DNA of 64,000 nt, taken from Firmicutes bacterium UBA5559. Lineage in GTDB: Bacteria > Bacillota > Clostridia > Peptostreptococcales > Anaerovoracaceae. A program made the translations under genes and the position numbers. Below, in pieces: positions 33,581 to 41,561 of this stretch (position 1 is its first letter; every line of letters starts with the position of its first letter). Location of the stretch: assembly GCA_002425705.1 (NCBI GenBank), contig DIMT01000013.1, positions 59,697 through 123,696 on the forward strand. Direction: 5' to 3'. The notes beneath the pieces were generated by a model. The model worked only from the letters and a program-made list of their open reading frames with translations, searched no databases and had not been told where the DNA came from.

Positions 33581-33725
33581 AAAACACCTCCATATAATAT
33601 TAGGAATAATTGCAGAAAGGGTCCCCTGCCTTCGGGGACTATGAGCCTAATATAGCATCCCGGCAGCAGAGAACCCTCTAGAAATCAGGTAATCCTGTTA
33701 CAGTTGTACGTTGTGTGTAATATTT
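33581..33725 (-). promoter_or_regulatory. leader of the NCS1 gene with alternative pairings
   Basis: In the minus-strand RNA, GCAGGGGACCC (33619-33629) can pair either locally, as GGGGAC with GTCCCC (33634-33639), or with the upstream GGGTTCTCTGC (33666-33676) in an eleven-pair helix with two G-U pairs. AGAG/CTCT and CAGG/CCTG small hairpins precede. No U run follows, so this is not a plain terminator. It does not fit purine, guanidine-I or preQ1 consensus as I know them. Confidence 0.35.
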
Positions 33726-33892
33726 TACCCTCTTTTTTACGGATGGTGTCCGGGCCCGGGGCCTAATCCAGCCCGGAAAATGTCAAAGCACACTGCAAGT
33801 CGGATCTCCTTCGATTCCTTGCTTCCAATATATCCCACAAACCCAGGTTCACTTCAATTTCAAAAACGACAATAAGGTGAACCCAACTTCAC
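33726..33892. other. non-coding interval between NCS1 leader and palindrome B
   Basis: No open frame with a ribosome site is present. TCCGGGC/GCCCGGA at about 33748-33777 can form a GC-rich hairpin with a 15-nt loop and no T run. AAGGTGAA-CCCAAC-TTCACCTT at 33874-33895 is an 8-6-8 inverted repeat directly abutting palindrome B and could be an operator. Confidence 0.4.
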
Positions 33893-34031
33893 CTTTAAGA
33901 ACAGTTCTACCAGTTGACATCTTTTCGGCAAACAAAAACAAGCAATTGCACCCTTCAGGTATTGCAAATACTTGTTTTTCTGGATTATAACTTTTAAAAA
34001 AACACGACAACTGGCAGAACTGTTCTTAAAG
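33893..34031. repeat. long palindrome B upstream of the MerR-fusion gene
   Basis: Outer arms CTTTAAGAACAGTTCTACCAGTTG (given here as positions 33893-33916) and its inverse at 34008-34031 match at 23 of 24 bases. Each contains the 11-bp palindrome AGAACAGTTCT. An inner hairpin pairs AAAAACAAG (33934-33942) with CTTGTTTTT (33971-33979). The right end leads into AAAGTTGGTT and a TGATAA box about 17 bp later, probably the promoter of the MerR-fusion gene. Layout and end sequences resemble palindrome A. Confidence 0.75.
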
Positions 34032-34107
34032 TTGGTTGAAATCAGGCAAAAGTCTGATAAAATCAAAGTGAATGGTTGTTGAGTGTTTGAAACACTGGAG
34101 GCGCAAT

Positions 34108-35343
34108 ATGAAGATAGGTACTTTTGCCAGAAAGTTCGGGCTGAATATCAGCACAATCCGGTTTTATGTCAACAACGGCCTGCTGACCCCCTGCAAGATT
34201 GGGGGGCAATATGAATTTGACGAGGAGTCGGTGGCGGATATGCAGAAGATTCTTCGGTATAAGCAGTTTGACTTCACCCTGGAGGAAATTCAGCTGCTCT
34301 TTTTTATGGAAAAGGCCTCCCGGTACAACGATGATGTGGTTTTGGAGGTCTGCGCTGAGCTTCTTAGAAACAAGAAAAAAAGCCTGATGGAAGAGCGGGA
34401 TAAGATCCTGAAATCCATCGAAGACATCGAACGGGAAATTCAAAACCTCCCCACCTCAGCGAAAACAGAGTCTCCGCCATCGGGAGTTCCCTTCCCCATA
34501 CTTCCCCACCTGTACTGCCCCGACTGCCATGTGCCCCTGAAGCTGGATTCCGCCAGTCTCAGCGGCGGCAGCATCCAAAAGGGCATTCTATCCTGCGACT
34601 GCGGGTACCAGGCCAGGATTGAAGATGGCATCATTTTCACTCCTGATTACGTGGAGGACACTCCCTTTAAGGCCTTTGAAAATGTCGAATCCGTCATGGC
34701 CATGAAGGATCAATTCAGTCCCCTCTATCGAAAATTTGTCGCCAAATGCTACAGCTGGATGTACAATCAGATAACAGAGGAGCTGAGCGGCACCAAGTAC
34801 TTTATGGCTGGGCCCTTTACCTTTAATTTCCTGCTGGAATTCATTGAGCGGATGGGGAAAAACCACCTTTATATCGTCTTTGATCCCTCTCTGAAACGAA
34901 TAGCCAAATTCAAACAATATCTTTCCGTCTGGAATTATAACGTAGTCTATATCGTGGGCGGCGTGGGACGGCTGCCGGTACAAAAGGAAACCATCGATTA
35001 TTTCATCGATGATTACTCCACTACCAACTCCCTGTTCACCTACGGGGGGTTCGCAACCGATAAACTGGGGCCCCTGATCAAACCGAGTGGCGAGGTCGTG
35101 GGAATTTTTACCGCTTACCTTCAAGCCCCAAAAAGCCTGCGGAATTTCAAACAGAATCACCCCAACTTCCTGCCGGAAAAGATGACTCTTGCGGGCCTCA
35201 AGTACCAGTGGTCCCTGGAAAAAATAGATTCTTTCGAAAAAAAATTAATCGGCACTACCACCCCCGGAGAGATCCATTTCCCCCAGAACGAATTAGGAGA
35301 GCCCATTGAAATCTATGGATATCGCGCAAAAAAGCAGTGCTGA
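34108..35343 (+). CDS. MerR regulator fused to zinc-knuckle and methyltransferase-like region
   Basis: 411 residues. Residues 1-70 are a MerR winged helix (KIGTFARKFGLNISTIRFYV), followed by a dimerisation coiled coil at about 88-115. Next comes a putative zinc site, Cys137-x2-Cys140 and Cys163-x-Cys165, resembling the N-terminal zinc finger of RlmA-type rRNA methyltransferases. Residues 180-411 look like a degenerate class I methyltransferase: a VFDPSLKRIAKF segment (255-268) for the acidic strand-2 end and GRLPVQKETIDYFIDDYSTT (287-306) for motif IV. No clear glycine-rich SAM loop is visible. GGAGG six bases before the ATG at 34108 fixes the start. Palindrome B sits just upstream, a plausible autoregulatory site. 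Confidence 0.75.
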   Translation: MKIGTFARKFGLNISTIRFYVNNGLLTPCKIGGQYEFDEESVADMQKILRYKQFDFTLEEIQLLFFMEKASRYNDDVVLEVCAELLRNKKKSLMEERDKILKSIEDIEREIQNLPTSAKTESPPSGVPFPILPHLYCPDCHVPLKLDSASLSGGSIQKGILSCDCGYQARIEDGIIFTPDYVEDTPFKAFENVESVMAMKDQFSPLYRKFVAKCYSWMYNQITEELSGTKYFMAGPFTFNFLLEFIERMGKNHLYIVFDPSLKRIAKFKQYLSVWNYNVVYIVGGVGRLPVQKETIDYFIDDYSTTNSLFTYGGFATDKLGPLIKPSGEVVGIFTAYLQAPKSLRNFKQNHPNFLPEKMTLAGLKYQWSLEKIDSFEKKLIGTTTPGEIHFPQNELGEPIEIYGYRAKKQC

Positions 35344-35375
35344 AAAGCGGAGAAACTTCTTCATCAAATATAAAA

Positions 35376-35408
35376 AAGGGCAATCCTTAACTTGTAGGGA
35401 TTGCCCTT
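35376..35408. terminator. bidirectional terminator between MerR-fusion and pyc
   Basis: GGGCAATCC (35378-35386) and GGATTGCCC (35398-35406) form a nine-pair stem extended by A-T pairs. On the minus strand it ends in TTTTTT after pyc; on the plus strand the T tract (TTCTTCATT) is weaker. Confidence 0.85.
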
Positions 35409-35448
35409 CTTCATTATAATTCGCCTTATTATGCTTATTTGATCGTGT

Positions 35449-38400
35449 CTAGCCGAGACGGATCAACAGCTGACCCGTCTTGACCTGCTGGCCTTCTTTG
35501 ACCAGAATGTTGTCCACCTTGCCATCCCGAGCGGCAGCCATGACTGTTTCCATCTTCATGGCTTCGATGACAGCCAGACTCTGACCCGCCTTGACGGTGT
35601 CCCCTTCTTTGACCAGGATTTTCATGATATGACCGGGGATGCTGGCTCCCACTTCCGTATCGGAGGCGGGATCTGCCATCTGAATGGCTGGCTCATCAGC
35701 TCCCTGAAGCTTTTGCAGAGCTGATTTATCCTTGACCCGAACCTCCCTTCGATTGCCATTGACTTCAAACTCCAGCATTCGGTATCCTTCCGAATCCGGC
35801 TTGCCCATTCTCAGGTATTCCACCACCATGACCCGGCCTTCCGCCACTTCGATCTCGCTGGTTTCTCCCTCTGCCAGACCGTGGAAGAATACATCGCTGC
35901 CCATCCGGCTCACATCCCCGTTTTCCATATAGTACTTGATATAATTTTCAAATACATCCGGATAGAGGGCATAGCTGACTGTGTCTTTGCCCGTAGGCTC
36001 GAAACCGTATTTTTCCTTCAAATACCGGCCATGGCCTTCCAGATCTTCCGGCGGAAGCAGCTCGCCCGGACGGACCGTAATGGGCTCGATATCCTTAAGA
36101 ACCAATTTCTGCAGATCTTCGGGGAAGCCCCATTCCGGCTGACCCATCATCCCCTGGAAGTAGGAAACCACCGAGTCGGGGAAGGCCATATTTTTCGCTT
36201 TTTCAAAGATGTTTTCCGGAGTAAGATCATTTTTGACCATAAAGATGGCCATATCACCCACCATCTTGGAAGAAGGGGTTACCTTGACGATGTCCCCTAC
36301 CATCTCGTTGACGGTTTTATACATTTCTTTCACGTCGGTGAACCGATGGCCAAGGCCGAAGCTCTCCACCTGAGGCTTCAGATTGGAATACTGGCCTCCC
36401 GGAATCTCATACCGATAGATTTCGGCACTTCCCGACTTCAGGTCGGATTCAAAGGGGTAATAAACCGGCCTTACTGCCGCCCAGTAATCGGACAGCTTTT
36501 GGATTCCCTTTAAATCAATACCCGTATCCCGTTCTGTGTTGCTTAGGGCCGCCACCAGGGAGTTCAGGGCGGGCTGGCTGGTCAATCCGGCCATACTGTT
36601 CAGGGCGGTATCCACGATATCCACCCCGGCCTCTGCCGCCATCAGGACGGTAGCCCCACCATTCCCCGTAGTGTCGTGGGTGTGAAGATGGATGGGAATG
36701 GAAATCTCATCCTTCAGGGCCCGGATCAGTTTCACAGCAGCATAAGGCTTCAGCAGAGCCGACATATCCTTGATGGCCAGGATGTGAGCGCCCATTTTTT
36801 CAATTTCCTTTGCCTTGTCCACGTAATATTTCAGAGTGTATTTATCTCTGGTCTCATCCAGAATGTCTCCCGTATAACAGAGGGTTACTTCTGCCAGCTT
36901 GTTGCATTTCAGCACTTCGTCCAGGGCAACCTCGATGCCCTTCAGCCAGTTGAGGGAGTCAAAAATCCGAAAAACGTCGATGCCGGCAGCCGCCGATTCC
37001 CGGACGAATTCCCGAATGACATTATCCGGATAATTCTTATAGCCTACCGCATTGGCTCCCCGGAAAAGCATCTGGAACAGAACATTAGGGATTCGCTTGC
37101 GCATTTCCTCCAGTCGGTCCCAGGGGGATTCATGAAGGAATCGGTAGGCCGTGTCGAAGGTGGCACCGCCCCACATTTCCAGGGAAAACAGATCCTTCTC
37201 ATAAACAGAAGTGGCTTTGGCGATCTTGAGGATGTCCCGGCTCCTAAGTCTGGTAGCCATCAGAGACTGCTGCGCATCCCGCATAGTGGCATCTGTAATC
37301 AGCAGCTTCTTCTGATCCCGAATCCAACGGACCACCGCTTCCGGACCTCCTTCATCCAGAATCTGCTTGGTCCCCCTAAGATCGGCGGGCACCACCACTT
37401 CCGGAACCAAAGGCACATCAAACTCGACCTTTTTGCCTTTTGTCTGGTTGACAATCAGATCTCCAAGGTACTTCAGAACCCGATGCTCTTCATCGGTGCG
37501 CGGCACGATGTCAAAAAGATCCGGGTGGTCCGCCACAAATCCGGTGTCGCAGGCTCCTGCCAGGAAGGTGGGATGGTTCAGCACATTGATGAGAAAATCA
37601 ATGTTGGTCTTAACACCGGTAATAGTAATTTCCTTAATTGCCCGGATGGCCTTTCTGGCCGCATCGTCAAAAGTCCTGGAATGAGCACTGGTCTTAACCA
37701 GCAGGCTGTCGTAATAGGGACTGATCACCGCACCCGTATAGGCATTTCCTGCGTCCAGCCGGATCCCGAAACCGGAACCGGAGCGGTAATAGTCGATACG
37801 GCCCGTGTCCGGTGCGAACTGGTTTGTAGGATCTTCGGTAGTAATACGGCACTGGATGGCGTAGCCCCGGGGCTGGATGGATTCCTGAGAAGGAATCCCG
37901 ACTTCGTCGGAGTCCAGCGCAAAGCCTTCTGCTATGAGGATCTGGCTTTGGACAATATCGATGCCGGTGGTCATTTCCGTTACGGTATGCTCTACCTGTA
38001 TCCTGGGGTTCATTTCAATGAAATAATGATTGCCGGTTTTATCCACCAAAAACTCCACTGTGCCAGCGCTTTGATAATGGACAGAACGGGCAATCTTGAC
38101 GGCATCCCGGCAGATTTCCTCCCGTTTTTCCTCTGTCAGGCAAAAGGCTGGCGTATACTCGATAATCTTTTGGTGGCGTCGCTGGATGGAGCAGTCCCGC
38201 TCAAAAAGATGAACCAGGTTTCCCTGCTTATCCCCCAGAATCTGCACCTCAATGTGCTTGGGAGCCTCAATGTATTTTTCAACAAAGATATCATCGATAC
38301 CAAAGGCTTTTTTGGCTTCATTTCTCGTGCTGGAAAAAGCGGTTTCCAAATCTCCTTCTGCCGATACGATACGCATGCCTCGGCCACCGCCGCCGGCTGC

Positions 38401-38889
38401 CGCTTTCAGCATGACCGGATAGCCGCATTCCAGGGCCACTGCTCTGGCTTCCTCCAGGGAGTTGACCGGTTTGTCGATACCGGGTACTACGGGAACTCCG
38501 GCCTCTCTGGCTACGATCTTGGACTGGATCTTGTCCCCCATCCGCTCCATCATCTCTGCAGTCGGTCCGATGAACTCGATGCCTACTTCCCTGCATTTCC
38601 GGGCAAACTCAGGATTTTCAGAAAGAAAGCCATATCCCGGATGGATGGCATCCACCGCTTTTTTCTGAGCAAGGCGGATGATTTCATCAATATTCAGGTA
38701 CGCCTCCAAGGGGCCTTTTCCTTCGCCAATCTGATAGGACTCACTGGCTTTGGTCCGAAATAGCGACAATTTATCCTCTTCCGAGTAGATAGCTACCGTC
38801 CGGATGCCCAGCTCATGACAGGCCCGGATCACTCGAATGGCGATTTCTCCCCGGTTGGCTACCAGGACTCGCTTAAACCTTCTTTCCAT
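35449..38889 (-). CDS. pyc: pyruvate carboxylase
   Basis: 1146 residues, full length. The order is biotin carboxylase (about 1-460, ATP-grasp glycine loop AGGGGRGMR near 170), carboxyltransferase (about 530-810, LITDATMRDAQQSLMATR at its start), allosteric/PycA linker, and C-terminal biotinyl domain with EAMKMET and biotin on Lys1112. It carboxylates pyruvate to oxaloacetate with ATP and bicarbonate. AAAGGA precedes the ATG and a consensus promoter lies 58 bp upstream. It is divergent from the OFA/2-oxoacid oxidoreductase block, linking pyruvate handling on both strands. Confidence 0.98.
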   Translation of the reverse strand: MERRFKRVLVANRGEIAIRVIRACHELGIRTVAIYSEEDKLSLFRTKASESYQIGEGKGPLEAYLNIDEIIRLAQKKAVDAIHPGYGFLSENPEFARKCREVGIEFIGPTAEMMERMGDKIQSKIVAREAGVPVVPGIDKPVNSLEEARAVALECGYPVMLKAAAGGGGRGMRIVSAEGDLETAFSSTRNEAKKAFGIDDIFVEKYIEAPKHIEVQILGDKQGNLVHLFERDCSIQRRHQKIIEYTPAFCLTEEKREEICRDAVKIARSVHYQSAGTVEFLVDKTGNHYFIEMNPRIQVEHTVTEMTTGIDIVQSQILIAEGFALDSDEVGIPSQESIQPRGYAIQCRITTEDPTNQFAPDTGRIDYYRSGSGFGIRLDAGNAYTGAVISPYYDSLLVKTSAHSRTFDDAARKAIRAIKEITITGVKTNIDFLINVLNHPTFLAGACDTGFVADHPDLFDIVPRTDEEHRVLKYLGDLIVNQTKGKKVEFDVPLVPEVVVPADLRGTKQILDEGGPEAVVRWIRDQKKLLITDATMRDAQQSLMATRLRSRDILKIAKATSVYEKDLFSLEMWGGATFDTAYRFLHESPWDRLEEMRKRIPNVLFQMLFRGANAVGYKNYPDNVIREFVRESAAAGIDVFRIFDSLNWLKGIEVALDEVLKCNKLAEVTLCYTGDILDETRDKYTLKYYVDKAKEIEKMGAHILAIKDMSALLKPYAAVKLIRALKDEISIPIHLHTHDTTGNGGATVLMAAEAGVDIVDTALNSMAGLTSQPALNSLVAALSNTERDTGIDLKGIQKLSDYWAAVRPVYYPFESDLKSGSAEIYRYEIPGGQYSNLKPQVESFGLGHRFTDVKEMYKTVNEMVGDIVKVTPSSKMVGDMAIFMVKNDLTPENIFEKAKNMAFPDSVVSYFQGMMGQPEWGFPEDLQKLVLKDIEPITVRPGELLPPEDLEGHGRYLKEKYGFEPTGKDTVSYALYPDVFENYIKYYMENGDVSRMGSDVFFHGLAEGETSEIEVAEGRVMVVEYLRMGKPDSEGYRMLEFEVNGNRREVRVKDKSALQKLQGADEPAIQMADPASDTEVGASIPGHIMKILVKEGDTVKAGQSLAVIEAMKMETVMAAARDGKVDNILVKEGQQVKTGQLLIRLG

Positions 38890-38946
38890 ATTTAAATTCC
38901 TTTCTATTCAAAATCTATAAATCTGCAAGAAACTATTTTATGCGCA

Positions 38947-38975
38947 ATTTTACTATGTTTATTTGTGCTTGTCAA
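38947..38975 (-). promoter_or_regulatory. promoter of pyc
   Basis: Minus-strand TTGACA (38970-38975), 17-bp spacer, TAAAAT (38947-38952), 58 bp before the pyc ATG. Confidence 0.8.
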
Positions 38976-39022
38976 CAAAATATTTGTCGTATTTTGTGTT
39001 TATCAATAAGCCAAAAAGGAGA

Positions 39023-39051
39023 TTGACAAAAAAAGGAAAAATCAATATAAT
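39023..39051 (+). promoter_or_regulatory. promoter of the OFA-type transporter gene
   Basis: TTGACA (39023-39028), 17-bp A-rich spacer, TATAAT (39046-39051): full consensus. It is divergent from the pyc promoter, with 47 bp between the two -35 boxes, so a shared regulator could act on both. Confidence 0.85.
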
Positions 39052-39117
39052 GGTGAAAAGTTTTTTCCGGTCCTTTGGCCCAAACGAAAATCGACCAGAC
39101 TGAAAGGATTCTTTTAG

Positions 39118-40374
39118 ATGAATGAGAAGAGCATGACCAAAAAATATAATAGCCAGAAAAGTGTAGATTTTTCTGAAAAATCGAGATGTGTAACCGTTTT
39201 TGCCGGCATCCTGATGTTTCTGTGCCTGGGAACCGTTTACTCCTGGAGTGTTTTCCGAAAGCCACTGGAGGAATTGTTCCAGATTGGGTCTACGGAAAGC
39301 GGCCTTCCTTATATGATGTTTCTCGCGTGCTATTCCTTTCTCATGCCGGCAGGGGGCTTGCTTCTGGAAAAGCATTCTCCAAGGAAAGTCATTTTGCTGG
39401 GTTCCCTTTTGGTAGGTGGGGGCTGGATTTTGTCCGGGTATGCAGGCAACATCATCCACCTGTCTCTTACCTATGGGCTGATGGCGGGTAGTGGGGTCGG
39501 CATTATATACGGAGTCCCCATGGCCGTTGTCGCCCGGTGGTTTCCCGACAAAACCGGATTTGCCGTCGGTCTTACGCTTTTAGGCTTTGGTCTCTCCCCT
39601 CTGATTACAGCTCCAGTGGCCCGGGCCCTCATCGATGCCTATACGCCTCTGCCCAGCTTCCGGATTTTGGGAATTTTGTTCTTGATTCTCTTGATTCTCC
39701 TCTCTCTGCCCTTCCGGTTCCCAAAAGAAGGGCAAACCCTTCCGATGGCGGATCAGCGAAATCGTCGATCAGACTCTCCAGAAACAGATACTCATCACAT
39801 GATCCGAAGCCGGAGATTTGTCGGGCTATGGCTTTGCTTCGCCATCAGCACCATGGCAGGCCTTATGTCTATCGGCATGACCAGCTCCGCTGGAGAGGAA
39901 ATGCTGAAAATGGATCCCCACAAGGTTGCGTGGCTGGTCTCCCTCTTCGCTCTGGGCAACGGGGCCGGACGGCCCTTCTTCGGCTGGCTCACCGACCGGC
40001 TTGGAACCTACCTCACCGCCCTGATTACTTATAGCATGATGATTTTATCTTCCTTATTGATGCTGCTATCCGGCGAGCCCTCCACTCTGATTTACGTCCT
40101 TTCCTTTGGGCTGCTCTGGATGACCCTGGGAGGTTGGCTGGCCATTGCTCCTGCATCCACCAGCCTTTTCTTCGGCAGAAAGTTTTACAGCAAGAATTAT
40201 GGCTTCGTTTTTACCGCTTATGGGGTCGGAGCCATTCTGGGGGTCCTCCTCTCCGGTTTTATCCGGGACAGTTTCGGCAGCTACCTTTATGTCTTTTATC
40301 CCGTCTTGCTTCTGGGAATTCTGGGCATGCTTCTTGCTGCTTCTTTACTCAAGGAAAAAAAGGTTGTCTGGTGA
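39118..40374 (+). CDS. MFS transporter, oxalate/formate antiporter (OFA) type
   Basis: 418 residues with twelve membrane segments. GTVYSWSVFRKPLEELF in helix I is the OFA hallmark. It is clearly paralogous to the carrier at 46451 (shared SGLPYM-FLA-Y-FLMP--G and NYG-VFTAYGVGA stretches) and more distant from that at 8918. A strong promoter and AAAGGA support expression and start. Divergent pyc and the downstream 2-oxoacid oxidoreductases suggest an oxo- or monocarboxylate substrate such as pyruvate (inference only; family members differ widely). Confidence 0.85.
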   Translation: MNEKSMTKKYNSQKSVDFSEKSRCVTVFAGILMFLCLGTVYSWSVFRKPLEELFQIGSTESGLPYMMFLACYSFLMPAGGLLLEKHSPRKVILLGSLLVGGGWILSGYAGNIIHLSLTYGLMAGSGVGIIYGVPMAVVARWFPDKTGFAVGLTLLGFGLSPLITAPVARALIDAYTPLPSFRILGILFLILLILLSLPFRFPKEGQTLPMADQRNRRSDSPETDTHHMIRSRRFVGLWLCFAISTMAGLMSIGMTSSAGEEMLKMDPHKVAWLVSLFALGNGAGRPFFGWLTDRLGTYLTALITYSMMILSSLLMLLSGEPSTLIYVLSFGLLWMTLGGWLAIAPASTSLFFGRKFYSKNYGFVFTAYGVGAILGVLLSGFIRDSFGSYLYVFYPVLLLGILGMLLAASLLKEKKVVW

Positions 40375-40413
40375 AATTTTATATATTTTATACACAATTT
40401 CTGTAATTTTTTG

Positions 40414-40442
40414 TTGACTTTCACAATTTCTTATATTATGAT
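40414..40442 (+). promoter_or_regulatory. promoter of the DUF2294 gene
   Basis: TTGACT (40414-40419), 17-bp spacer, TATGAT (40437-40442), 47 bp before the GTG start. Confidence 0.7.
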
Positions 40443-40488
40443 TTTTTTAATTCGCTTTACCACTAATCATCAAGAGGAGGACAGTCTT

Positions 40489-40845
40489 GTGCCTGCTAAT
40501 ATTAAAGGTCAAATGGAAGACGAGATTACCAAAGCTCTGATTCAGTGGGAAAAGGATTACAAAGGACGCGGTCCCACGGAGGCCCGGACGGATATCGTCC
40601 GGAATATGATTATCGTTACTCTCCGGGGCGTACTTTCTCTCGCCGAGCAGCATTTATCCAAGAAAGATGATGGGAGGGCCTTAGTCAAAGAGTTGCGCAG
40701 GCAATTAGTTGAACAGGGACGTCCCGAACTGGAGGAGATTATCCATCGAATCACCTCGGCACAGGTTGTCAGTCTGCACACGGACATCAGTACAAAAACC
40801 GGAGAGAGAGTTTTGATTTTCGTAATGGATCGTGACCTCAAATAA
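40489..40845 (+). CDS. DUF2294 domain-containing protein
   Basis: 118 residues of the DUF2294 family (PF10057), function unknown. The conserved core GRGPTEARTDIVRNMIIVTL and the C-terminal ISTKTGERVLIFVMDRDL are visible. Translation begins at a GTG (40489) with GAGGAGG about eight bases upstream; in-frame upstream codons would cover the promoter. It forms its own transcription unit with a strong terminator at 40897-40938, between the OFA carrier and the oxidoreductase operon. Relatives are often found near formate or sodium-linked transporters, which gives no firm role. Confidence 0.85.
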   Translation: MPANIKGQMEDEITKALIQWEKDYKGRGPTEARTDIVRNMIIVTLRGVLSLAEQHLSKKDDGRALVKELRRQLVEQGRPELEEIIHRITSAQVVSLHTDISTKTGERVLIFVMDRDLK

Positions 40846-40896
40846 AATACAAGGTTGGAAAGGCGTTTAAAGGGTTTCTTATCAGTTAAATGCGTG

Positions 40897-40938
40897 TCCG
40901 ACATCCGATGCTTTATGCATTGGGTGTCGGATTTTTTT
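40897..40938 (+). terminator. strong intrinsic terminator after the DUF2294 gene
   Basis: TCCGACATCCGATGC (40897-40911) pairs with GCATTGGGTGTCGGA (40917-40931) over 15 pairs including two G-U, loop TTTAT, then seven Ts. It ends 42 bp before the CdhB-like start and could alternatively attenuate readthrough into the oxidoreductase operon. Confidence 0.85.
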
Positions 40939-40979
40939 GTTTCATTAAACTCTTCGAATGGAAAGAAAGGATGGAAAAC

Positions 40980-41561
40980 ATGTTGACAAAAAGGTATGAG
41001 GTTCAAAAGGGTCCTGAAGGATATCTGCCTCCTGCGGCGGCAATGATGGGCATTGTGCCTTCCGAACCGGGCACGTCCCTGGTGGAGGGCCAAATGGTTC
41101 TTCAGGAGACTGCCATGGAAAAGGTTGCCGATGCCTTATTGCAGGCTAAAAACCCGGTATTTTTCCCTGGCCCTCTGATTCTGTGGGCTTGGAAGGAAGG
41201 CGTTGAGGAAAAGGCTCAAGCCATAAAAGAGCTGGCTGATGCAGCAGGAGCCAAAATCATCCCCATGCCGGATTACCGGCCGAAATATCCCATGATCAAT
41301 CCGGAAATCGAGATCAACCCGAATCACCCCAACCTGACGATTTGGCACAACAACATCGACGTATGCTTATTTGTTGGTGTCCATTGCCACTATGCCAATA
41401 TCGCCCTTAAGCTGATTCGGGGCGGCACCGATTGTTATACCATAGCCCTTTGTGCCGAAGCAGGCCATGAAGATGCCATGATATCCCTTAGGGATGTGGG
41501 GCTGGACCAAATCCGGCAGATTACGGAAATCGTCAAGAAGCGAAAGGAGACACAAAAATGA
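40980..41561 (+). CDS. CdhB-like (CO dehydrogenase/acetyl-CoA synthase epsilon-type) protein
   Basis: 193 residues. The central AKNPVFFPGPLILWAW and the later IDVCLFVGVHCHYANIALKL segments fit a DHS-like Rossmann domain as in CdhB, the epsilon subunit of archaeal CODH/ACS. No CODH genes are present, so it is probably an accessory of the following oxidoreductase rather than of CODH (inference). The ATG at 40980 has GAAAGG nine bases upstream. Its TGA overlaps the next ATG as ATGA, implying tight coupling with the alpha subunit. Confidence 0.65.
   Translation: MLTKRYEVQKGPEGYLPPAAAMMGIVPSEPGTSLVEGQMVLQETAMEKVADALLQAKNPVFFPGPLILWAWKEGVEEKAQAIKELADAAGAKIIPMPDYRPKYPMINPEIEINPNHPNLTIWHNNIDVCLFVGVHCHYANIALKLIRGGTDCYTIALCAEAGHEDAMISLRDVGLDQIRQITEIVKKRKETQK

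Noticed and set aside
31823..34031. Palindromes A and B as a MITE or transposon remnant
   Set aside because: No target-site duplication or transposase-type end is visible, and both palindromes overlap promoters; a regulatory role fits better, though two copies alone cannot exclude a mobile origin.
36676..38763. 695-codon open frame on the plus strand
   Set aside because: Antisense to pyruvate carboxylase, whose domains and catalytic motifs are complete; no family match.
38959..39459. 166-codon minus-strand frame between pyc and the OFA gene
   Set aside because: It runs antisense through the OFA start and through both divergent promoters and has no ribosome site.
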